From assembly GCF_001680005.1 (NCBI RefSeq), contig NC_033566.1, positions 1,426,001 through 1,490,000 of the forward strand: a stretch of 64,000 bases of DNA. The letters are read 5' to 3'. The DNA is from Plasmodium coatneyi (lineage: Eukaryota; Apicomplexa; Aconoidasida; Haemosporida; Plasmodiidae). The first letter of the stretch is position 1; each line of letters begins with the position of its first letter. The notes under the pieces are model-generated. The model was not told the origin of the DNA. It saw only the letters and a program-made list of their open reading frames with translations, and made no database searches. Shown piece after piece: positions 46,820-57,014 of this stretch. Both the position numbers and the translations under genes were made by a program.

Positions 46820-49800
46820 ATGTGGAATGTATTTAACTTCAATAATTTTGACGACAAGCTGAAGAACAACAAAAATGAGAAGGAGGTTTATACGCACGAG
46901 GACTTGAGGTAGGCCAGTGAGTTTCACACGGTGTAGTCCCGTTGAGGCAGAGTGTCATCACCACGTCGTCACCGTGTCCGTACCGCCTCCCTTTTCCCCC
47001 CCTGTAGGTACTACTTTGAAAAGCTAGTCAAGATAAACCTCAACAACGTTAACATAAACAACTTCATCGAGCTGCTGCGGAAAATCACGCAGATAACAAT
47101 TTGGGGCGACAAATATGATGATCAGATTTTTCAGTAAGTAAAAGCGGGAAAAACGGATAGAGAGGAATCCCCCATAAGGGGAGAGTAGCTCCTCCTTCTG
47201 CGAATTGTCCATGTGTAGATTCCCGTCTTTGTAGCTCCTCACCCATGTGTGTGTGCCCCTTCCCCCTCGAAGGTACTTCTGCGAAGACAACATCTTCAAC
47301 CACTTCATATACCTCCTGAGGCAAGACATTAACAAGAGCATAAGGATACAAATCTACCAGTCCCTCACCCTGCTCATACAGAACCTGCAAAAGGATATTT
47401 CTCTGTGTAAGGATTGACCCCCGATATTGCTATCCATGGGGAGAAGCACGAAAAGGTGCGAAAAAAAAGAAAGCTTCACAACGAATTCTTAACTGTGACG
47501 TTTACTCCACCCCCCCTCACAGACTACATCTTCAGCAACAACAAAATCAACAACCTAATTTACACGACGTTCATTTACCAAGACGATGAGATTATGCCCT
47601 ACTACATTTCCATGATAAAGTCCATTTCGTTTTTCCTGAATTACCACACGTCCAAGTTTTTCTTTAACGAGGTAAGCAGAGGTAACGCAGTTGCATGCAG
47701 AGCAACCAATGACATCTTCCTATTACCTACGTGCATACGCCGACAATTTGGCATTTTTATGTGCTCCCTCTTCACAACCTTAAAATCCTACCCCCGCTTT
47801 CCTTTTTTTCCCTTCCACGAAGAAGAGTATGAAATTCCCCCTGTACACCGAAGCGCTGAGGTTGTACAAGTTTAACGACATCATCACGCGAACCTACGTT
47901 AAAAATATTATCCTAAACATTCTGAAGAGTAAGTCTTCCAGGAGGGGGAGTTGCCAGGATGCTCCATGTGAGTGTGCACACATGACATATATCCATTTTT
48001 GTTCATTCGATTTACCCCATCTCCCTGCAGTTGAAGATGAAGGGATTGAAAACCTTATCCTCCTGCGGTCCGCTTTCTTCACCATCCTCGTTTGCTACCT
48101 CCGCAATCACATCATAAAGATGAACAAAATTTACACAAAAATTAAGGAGTCGGAAAAATTGAAAAAAATGTTTAACACGTATTTGGACGAAGTGGACGAC
48201 GTGTTGTACTTTTTCGAGGACATGCTGAACTGTGAGAAGAAAAGGATAAATGATATGCTGGTGGTTAAGCTGCTAATTTATTTTTTTTTCCCCATGATTG
48301 GTTCGTTTCATAGTTCTATATACTTCGACTGTGTGAGTGGCTATGGGGAGGGGGGTATCTGCGAGGAAGACACTGGAGGGGCAAACGGTAACGACAGTGG
48401 CAACGCAAGTGGAAATGGCAAAGGGGGTGACTTCGAAGGGGGAGACAAAAGGGAGGATGCATTCTTCCGCAAGGAAGGCCAAGTGGCCAACACTACTAAC
48501 CCTGCGAATGAGAGCAGCATCGACTATGTGTACTTTTCCAGTCAGAAGAACGGGGAAGAGAATGCTGCTTCAGCTGAGGGGGAGGACGTCATGGTGGACG
48601 TTCCCGCAGATAGTGAAGCCAATGGGGAAGACCCCACAGATGATCATTCGAAAATAGAGGAGGAGGGGGTGGTCCCCCTCTGTGACCACTCCGGGGGAAG
48701 CAAACCCTGTGATGAGGAGGAGGTAGAGCAGCAACAGCAGATGAACCAAAGCGACCCCTCACAGGAGGTCATAGAAAGCATTAAGCGTAGTAACCGTGTG
48801 CCATTTATAAAGATCTTCGATAACAACTTAAATAACGTAAAGAATTTCCACTTTTGCAAAAATCTGTCTTCCTCGAATGCCTCCTCCGTGAACTCGAACG
48901 TGAGTAACGTCGAAATGGACAAGGCGGCCACAGCGGAACCGCAGGAAGAAGCGTCAATCCAGGCGGAAGGGTCAATCCAGACGGAAGTGCCAACCCAGGA
49001 GGAACCACCTACCAACACGAAGAAAAGCGGCAAGAAGGGAGACAACACATATGAATTCCTCTACTTCAGAGGGAGGAAAAGCTCCAATAAGGAAAAGGCG
49101 GCAGAAGATAAGCCCCCCGAGGGGGGGGAAGAAGGGAAGGATGTAGACAGTGAGGGGAATGCACAGGGAAAAGTGGAAAAAGATGGCGAGAAAGGAGACG
49201 ACCAGCTCATCAAGGAAAATGAGCTGAAAGATAGCTACTTTAAAAAACGAAAGAAGAAGAAAATTTTCATCCAGATGACCTCGACGAATGGGGTTCTTCA
49301 TAAGAAAAGGCGGGGCAAAACATCAAATGGGAATGGCTTCTCCAATGGTAATACGAATGGTTACCCAGGCGTAGAGGACGAATTAGGAGAAGCACAGCAG
49401 TTAATGCAAGGTGGTGCTTTCTGGGAAGAAGTGCAGAAGAACAACCTAACCCACCTATGCCACGTGGAAATTCCCACTTTACAGAAGAAAATCACCTTCG
49501 ACGATAACGCAACCAGCGACCTGTACAATTACCTCTTCAATTTCAACTCCTTCACAAAGAAGGTCCTGAATCACTATCAGAACAAGATGAGCGTAACAAA
49601 TGTATATTACAAAATTTTCAAACTGGGTCTGCTCCTACACCCCCTATGTTACGTGAACTCTTTTAAAAATTTCTCGATCCTCTACAATTACCTAATTAAC
49701 ACCACCTTGTCTCTCTTCATGCTGATACGATCATTGAGCATTTTAAAGAACGACAAGTTGAATCAAATTGTCTACTCCCTCATTTTTGGCGAGTACATCA

Positions 49801-50952
49801 ATGTCCAATTTCTGCACAGAATTCTATCCAACGAACTTAAGGATCCCTACTTTTACAACTCCTTTTTTGATCCCCATAAGAAGATCAACATAAGTGAGAA
49901 TCCCACGGATGACCAAGAATTTGAAAATGTGTATTGCTCCTCTATTGATCATTTACTGCCTGAGTATAACAAGGAGGAGGAGATGGTTACCCTGGATTTC
50001 GTGAAGGGTTGCTACACGGGGGGGGGATCAGTCGGTTGCACTACCGCTGTGAAAACGCCCAGTCCAACCGCCACCACAATAAGCGGGCCACCCAACGAGA
50101 TGATGAAGTACGACGAACTGAGCAACCCGATATTGCTAAACTTCCTCCTGCTGACCAACGTGCAGAAGGAAAAAAATATAAAAAAATGCGAAAAGGACAA
50201 CATGAAGAATAAAATATCAGATGTGTATCTGCTCCTAAGCATCCAGTTCGTTTCAAATTTTGTCAAATCGTATAATGGAAAAATGAGTGACATAGATATC
50301 CCGTTTTTTCAAATTTCTCACCACAATTTTGTATACGTTTTTTGGAGCATCATAAATGTGCATATAAATAATTTGTACCTTCGAATTATAACGTTGAAGC
50401 TTCTCATCAATTTGACGCTGTTCTACATTGGGATGATAGAGGACAAGCGTGTGTGCGTGGACTTTGCCGCCCCGCTGCTGGGGCTCATTCAGAAGGTGCG
50501 ACACGGAGCGGTGGCAAGGGTTCACACGCAACTGATCGGTTGCAACTAGTCAGTCGAAACTACACAGTTATTACTCACGTGTGTGTATTTCCTCTCCCTG
50601 CAGATCAAGAAAAAGCTAGCCAACAAAATCAAAAGCATCATTGGCAAGATGGAGTATAAAGTGTGCCAGATCTTTTGGGTAACTCTCCCACTTCCAGTGT
50701 GGCTTGCTGTTGGGACAGACCCTGCCACAGATGACCGTTTATATGATAGACCACCCACTGCACGGTTTCCTTTTTTTTTGCCCCGCAGGAGGAAAGCAAA
50801 ATATACGAGAACTGCTTTCAGGAGAAGATTAACATTTGCCGGGACTCTGTCCTCATAAACATCGTGAATGACGTGGATGGTATGCCGTCAACGGGGGGAC
50901 AGTGCAAGCGATCCAGCATGCCACGTGTGTGTTAATTTATTTATTTTATTTT

Positions 50953-50994
<42 letters not shown>

Positions 50995-52602
50995 ATATGT
51001 ATATTTTTTTCTTCCTTTGCAGAATCGGGCGACAACAACTTCCTGTGCTACCCCGTTTCGCAGATTGAAATATATCGAAGGAATGTGCATGTAGGAATTA
51101 ACGGCGGTGAAGTCGCCGTGAGGGTGACTTATGGTGTGGGTACCTTGAGTCCCTTCAGGCGGATGCGTATTTGTCCCAGCGTTGATCGGTTGATCGGTTG
51201 ATCGGTTGATCGGGTTGATCAGTTGATCGGTTGATCGATTGATCGGTTGATCGGTTGATCGGTTGATCGGTTGATCGATTTGATGCACGTCCCCCCTTTT
51301 CACCGTTCCCTCCTTTGCCACTTGTCAGGCCCTGTTTGTCCTAGACGGAGTGTCCACCAAACTGCAAAGACTCCTTTCCTTCGAGAAAAGGTAATAAAAA
51401 GAAAAGAAAAAAAAAACTGAAAAAAACAAAGTGTTAAAGAACAAAACAAATGAACGAACTTTTCTATCCCTTCCCCCTTCTATAGCGAACAGGATCATAC
51501 GATTCCCTTCGACTTTAACTACAACGACATGTCAGCCCTGATCGACATAAAGAACAAGAACACCATCAAGTGCTACCTCAAGAATAACAACAAAATTGTA
51601 ATTCGCCATTTCCCCTGCGATTAGCGCGCCGTTGCGTTAGCACATGCTCACCATTGATCATCCGTGTAACTGCATCCACTTATGACTTCTCCGGAATGCT
51701 AACCGGAAACGTCTAACCCCCTCCTTTTTTTTGTTGTTTTTCCCGCTCAGTTCAACTGCTACTACATCGAAGACAGCACGAACTTCCTTCTGTGCATCCC
51801 CTCCAACAGTCACGTGAATCAGGCACTAATCATTTTCAGCTATCCCCTAATGCTCATCGATCTATACATTGATAAAAACGACAACAAAAAATTAATAATC
51901 CACATTTATGGCTACAACAATGAGGACCCTAACAACGTGGAAGATTTTTCTGGAGGGAATTTTAACAACTCAGAAAAAATATTTCACAGCAACAATTTGG
52001 AGAGTAATTACATGAACACGGTCAGGTGCTACAGCTCCAACAATGAGGACGGCCTTCTGGAGGACAGTCCCAAAGTGCACAAAAACGACTACATACTGAA
52101 CAAGTACAGCTCTGCCTACAAGAAGAACAGGACGTAAGGATGACCTCCCAGATGAGCAGGCAGGGGGGGAAAGAACGAACTGAGTGTGCACAGATACACG
52201 TGGTTGATGCTCTCCTTAACTGACTCCTCACCGTGTCACCATCAATTTAAGCAACTTCCTTATGTGCACCTCTCTCACCATGTCATTTTTTTCTTTTTTC
52301 CATCACAGCATAACTAGTATGAAGAAGGAATGGTGTCACAAGGAACTGAACTTCATGAAGAACGTCCTGAAGCTGAACTTTTATGACACAACCAGATCGC
52401 TCATTGTCTACGTAAGTTTGTCCCCATTGTGCGTTCTGCGTTTTGCCTCGCCGAAAATTTTCCATTCCTTCTGTGTATGCCTTTTCCTCACTTTGCCCTT
52501 TCACCTTTCCCCCCCTTTTTGCAGAAGGAACTCAAATCAGGGATACAACACATAAACGATAAGTATAAGAAAAAGTTGGAGGAGTACCTCAACACGTTCT
52601 AG
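46820..52602 (+). CDS. CLEC16A: CLEC16A/FPL-domain protein
   Basis: Fourteen exons: 46820-46908, 47008-47133, 47273-47406, 47523-47671, about 47826-47928, 48031-50495, 50604-50678, 50789-50879, 51023-51117, 51329-51390, 51486-51597, 51751-52133, 52309-52411, 52525-52602; about 1354 aa. The N-terminal FPL domain is clear: ITIWGDKYDDQIFQYFCEDN, YYIFSNNKINNLIYTTF, DDEIMPYYISMIKSISFFLNYHT, FPLYTEALRLYKF, matching CLEC16A/GOP-1/Ema. Those proteins act on endosome/lysosome membranes in Rab-linked traffic and autophagy or mitophagy. Exon 6 holds a roughly 350-residue acidic, glycine- and asparagine-rich insert between conserved helical parts. The C-terminal exons (YCYLKNNNK, FNCYYIEDSTNFLLCI) fit the family's later domain. 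Exon 5 could begin 3 nt earlier. The donor of exon 9 is the least certain boundary. Confidence 0.9.
50958..50986. repeat. (AT)n microsatellite in CLEC16A intron 8
   Basis: About 14 AT dinucleotides followed by gtatgt variants, inside the intron between exons 8 and 9. Confidence 0.9.
51184..51281. repeat. 8-bp minisatellite (GATCGGTT)n in CLEC16A intron 9
   Basis: Twelve head-to-tail units of gatcggtt with a few variants (gatcagtt, gatcgatt, one 9-bp gatcgggtt). It fills almost half of the 211-nt intron 51118-51328. Confidence 0.95.
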
Positions 52603-52890
52603 TCAATGTGAACAGCTGGAGGTTTAAAAAAGGAAGAAAAAAAAAAAAAGTTGGATGTGTTTCCGTCCCGTTTGTGTATGTACACACCCTTTGTCCATTT
52701 TTCTGTAAACCGTTTTTTTTTTTTTTTTTTTTCTTATCCTTCCTTTCTCCGCGTGTTAAAATTTTACCACTCGAGTTTGACCGGGCGTGGAACCTTATTT
52801 GTGCCCCGTTCCACCCCGCTATGTTTTGCCCTTAACTTTTTTTAAATTCATCAATGCGTCATTTGGTCAGTTAACGCTACTAGAATGTAT

Positions 52891-55800
52891 TTACTTTTCA
52901 CCCTCCCGGTTGATGAAAACGTCTAGGAACAATTTTATTTTGTCGAAAAATGCAAAATTGGCGTTTTCCAGCAGGAGGTAGTGCGACTTGGGCAGCTCTG
53001 TCCATTCGACGTTATGCTAATAAGGGTGGAAAAAAAGGAGGGCAAAAATTCAAACGGGGGAACAAAGTGATAATTCTCACGGGGGGGTTGAGACTTCGCA
53101 AATGGGAGAAGCGTCGTTGGTCGCCTTCGCAGCTTATACCACTGGTTTATCTGAAGAGTCAAGGGAAGGAAAAGCAAAATGGGTGAGGCGGGCCAATCGA
53201 TGGAGGTGAAAAAGGGTAATCAGCGGGTGGAACTCCGTATGGGCACCATTTGGTTTCCTCTTCCCCTTGAACCTACCCACGGTGAGCCTTATCCCCTTGC
53301 TGATGTAGCCATTCTGGGAGTCCCTCAAAAGGAGGACGTAAAAGGGGGCGTACAAAATTATTTCCTTCAGTAGGTGGAGGCAGTATATAATTCCTGAGAC
53401 GGGGGGAGGATGATTTGTTCAGATGTGTATGTGTTATGTGCACACGTATGAACCTATGCGTGTGGTGGTGTAGTCCCTTATCCACAGTCTTGTCTTTGCC
53501 GCTTCAACTGGCTGATTGAACTCACTCCTGATGACGAGGTAAATAATGCCGAAAACTAGAAAGAGCACAAAAACGGTTGGGTAGAGGAAAATCAGGATGG
53601 TAAAGAGGACGGTGCCTGCGGTAGAAGGGGAGCAATCATATAGGAGTAAGCTGTCAAGGCGTCCTCTCCCACTCCTTAACAACATGCATGATCACTTTCC
53701 CGGAGACCCTTTTTCCCCCCCGGTGTACCAACCCAGAATGACCTCCTCATTGGTGTAGTAATTTGTGTCCACCCGAAGCTTCAAAATGTTCCATTTTTTC
53801 CCACTGCAAGGAAAAAAGAGAAGGGAGATGGGATAAAAAACGCAGAAATGAGTCTTCGGTTGTGAGTTCCACTGGTGCACCTCCCTAGCAGCACGTGGAA
53901 TGGTTGAGGGGTGAATGTGCACAAGTGGACTAGCTAGCCAACCATTATATTTGATTAACCGGAGGAGACCTACCTGAACAGGAGGTACAAGGAATACATG
54001 TTGCTGTGAAAAATGGAGAGAATTTTTCTCAGGAAGGCGAAAATTAGAGTAACCTGAAAAGGTGCATGGAGAATCGGTGTAGGAGTTGCAGTAAACTGGA
54101 TAAGTGGTGATTCCATTGAGGAGGACGACACAGGTGAGACGACCTCCTCTCCTGAATACGCTGTGGCCATTCTATCTTCCTACGTGCACAGTGATCAGCT
54201 TCAGGTAGTCCACAAAGAAAGAGAGAAAAAAGGAAGCCCCGAAGAGGGATGATAGCTTTAGGAGATGCACAGCCGAGGAGCTCTTTAATGGAAACACATT
54301 TTTAAAATAATCCCTGCGGAGGTGAATTGGCATTGGATCTATCAGGATGGGAGTTACGCACGGTGGGATGCTTATTCGTGTAGATCCACTTGGCTGCTTA
54401 TGTTGGTATGTGGAGGCCACCCCTGGTGTGGCACGTAGCGACGTGGTGCACGAACCACTTGTCCAGGGTGGAGACGATTATACTTCCAATGAAGGAGGTG
54501 AAGTTGTTGTTCAGCTTCAACCCAAGGGGGTTCTGCAGGAGGGTTCCCAATATGGACCTGCAGGAAAACGGGACAGGAAACGTAGAAGAAGTAGAAGTGG
54601 ATAAGGGGATCCTCAGTTTGCCAAGCATGGAAAAACTCTGATTGGCATTCCATAAAACGGCCATCCAGCAAAAGGATTCTCCACTCTTATCCCTACGTCA
54701 ACGTGCCGGAGTCATATAAAATGCTCGCTTTGTGGAAGGCGAAGCGCAGGTTTATTATTTCGTGAGAGAGTATAATAAAAAGGAAGAAGCCTAACAGAGC
54801 ATCTATGAAGAAGTTACACAACCGAATGAGGAGTAGCTCTTTGTATTTCGCATAATCGGATGGGTTGTGTCTATTTTTCATTAAGCTAGTCAACAAGGAG
54901 TGCCATTCCGAGTGCATGTGCAATCTTTCTTTGAAAAAACTGAGGGAGTTTTTTATATTCCTCGAAAAAACCCTCTCGTTTATTTTGCTTAATATGCGCA
55001 GAAGGTAGTGAAATGATGTGCTCACTGATGAGACGAGGTAGGTTAAAAATAGGAAGGCCGAAAGGATGGAACTTAAGTTTTGCTCGTTACAGATGGTGGT
55101 GTTGTCCTGGTCACTGCGGGGACCATTCTCCTCTTCACCCTTTTCTATCCTCTCTGCGTACTCGTTTTTCTTATTCAATAGGACGATTATTTCGTGCATG
55201 TTTAGTGGTTGCTCGTTTGTTGCACCGTCTACACTGTCATTGCTACAATTTGGTCTGTTCAAATGGTCCAACCGATCTGTGTGTTCAGCCTGTTCGTCTT
55301 TGTCGACACCCCGGTTATCATGGCTTTCATCAGAAGGAGACTCTTCCTGGGTGTCCCTTTCCCTGTCGCTGTCCTTGCAGATATCATCAGAGCCTATTTT
55401 GTCCCCCCCGTTTTGTTTGTCTTCCCCGGGGTTGCACTCTTCTGTCCCACTTTTTTTAACTTTCTTCTTTTCCAACATGTCATCTCTCCTGAGTGCCTCC
55501 CAAACGAGCCTATTCACATGGTCGTCCGAAATGGTATAGATGTACTTGCTCAAATTGTATAGTATGAATAGGGCGTCTTGGTTTTTTACCTCTTCTGTTT
55601 TTCCACTTAAAAGTATGGGTCTCCCTCCATAATGAACCACGTAGAGGTAGTTACACCGAACTTCATCCTGCCGTTTTAACGCACTCGTTTTGGGTACGTC
55701 CTTCACGTCCTGCACGAAGATTAACTCGCCCACTATTTGGACCCCTTCGTCGTGGCCCTTCGCAAAGTTGCCATTCTGCAGGAGAACAGGTAGGGTGAAA

Positions 55801-56131
55801 GAAAAACTTAATTCATTAGGAGGGAAAACGATGTGGGGGTAACCCTGGCAAACTTCCCACATGGAGTCAACAATGCATTATTTGCACGATGGTTGAAAAA
55901 AGGAGGACTCCAAAATGTTTACCGCTATACACCTTCAGTACGTGCACCATGGTGTGTTCTTTTTTCTTTCCCTACCTGCTTGTGTGTAACGTGGATCACT
56001 ACGCATGTGTCGTGGGTGCGGACTCCATACAGGTAGTGCTTTAACTTCGGCTTGGTTGACTCCACTTGTTGTGGAAAGAATATGTTAAGACAGTTCCTCC
56101 GTGGGGGGGGGCCTTCCTTTTCCTGGCTCAT
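52891..56131 (-). CDS. PIGQ: PIG-Q/GPI1, subunit of GPI N-acetylglucosaminyltransferase
   Basis: Proposed exons: 56131-55976, 55844-54697, 54557-54456, 54313-54184, 54053-53974, 53803-53733, 53615-53526, 53393-53277, 53150-53140 (11-nt microexon) and 53016-52891; 676 aa in continuous phase. PIG-Q belongs to the ER membrane complex that adds GlcNAc to phosphatidylinositol, the first step of GPI anchor synthesis. Family hallmarks are NPLGLKLNNNFTSFIG (apolipoprotein-like PAGLKLN block), GKKWNILKLRVDTNYYTNEEVILGTVLFTILIFLYPT, and IIYCLHLLKEIILYAPFY, set among hydrophobic membrane segments. An Asp/Asn-rich insert lies within the second exon. The 5' end is uncertain: a competing frame overlaps the first exon around a C run near 56103-56111, and upstream hydrophobic frames to 56945 might add exons. 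Confidence 0.87.
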
Positions 56132-57014
56132 TTTTCTGCTCAGCGTTGTCGCTAAACTTTATTGGGATTTCTCCATTAACCTCCTTGCTTGGGTAGGGTG
56201 CTGCACCTGCCCATGTGTGGGTTGCTGCCCAATTCTTGGCATACTCGACAGGCGCTTCCCCATTTATAGTCTTATTACACTTGTCGTGAATAACCACCTG
56301 GTGGTGTCCTTTTACATCCAATCATTTTCACGTCGCAAGAGGTGTGTGGTACGGAAGTGAAACCGTGGGCACTAACCGATGTGCAGGGGATTTAATTCTC
56401 CCTGAGTGGGTGTTGGATTGAAAAGAAAAAAAAAAGCCTTAATTGTGCTTCCCCCAAAAGGGTGCCTTCTAACCTGAACAAATGTGTTGTGCATATAGAT
56501 TGGGGAGAAAATGAGGTGGTAGCTTAGATTTTTTTTTTTTTTTTTGCCAGTCCAAATGTAGTAGCGCGCGTGGGCTTGGCGTGGTTATATTTCTTGTTCC
56601 ACACGTTATCATTAACTGATCAGCGCAGAGTGGTTCTTCGCCCTTTTTTGCAGGTGTGTACTGTGCGAAGTGGGAAAAAAGGGAAGCAGATATGTTTCCA
56701 GCGGATGGTACCTTCACATGTGAGTCAATTTTTTTTTTTTTTTTTTCTCTAGGGTAGGGCAATAGGTGCCCCGCTTTCCTTTCGGTGCAGTTGTTTCCCC
56801 ACTCCGACGCTTTCTTTTTTTTTTTTTTTTTTTTTTTCCCTGCCTGGTTGATCACCTCTATAAATGTGATTAGGCAATATACAAAATGAAAAGAAAAGCT
56901 GCCGAAGAGAACGAAGAAGAAAATACTACACCATACAGCGAGCAAGGGATGCTCATTTGGGTGGGTGGTGGAAAGAGAATGTTGTCACTTAACAGATAAC
57001 ATCGCAGTGTGAAG
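56132..57014. other. Divergent region between PIG-Q and the RAP-protein gene
   Basis: About 880 bases with long T runs (56530-56545, 56728-56746, 56815-56838). It may contain additional 5' PIG-Q exons, because a hydrophobic minus-strand frame runs near 56945-56840 and a 78-codon minus-strand frame spans 56321-56085. I could not join either to the first exon convincingly. Confidence 0.5.

Noticed and set aside
46207..46927. Overlapping minus-strand Phe/Leu-rich frames before the CLEC16A gene
   Set aside because: They are reverse readings of A-rich promoter DNA, mimic membrane proteins only through composition, and overlap the first CLEC16A exon.
54558..54696. Extra PIG-Q exon encoding a Met-Ala-Val-Leu-Trp segment
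   Set aside because: Direct joining of the exon ending at 54697 to the one starting at 54557 keeps phase and matches the family spacing before the GLKLN block, so the region is better read as intron.
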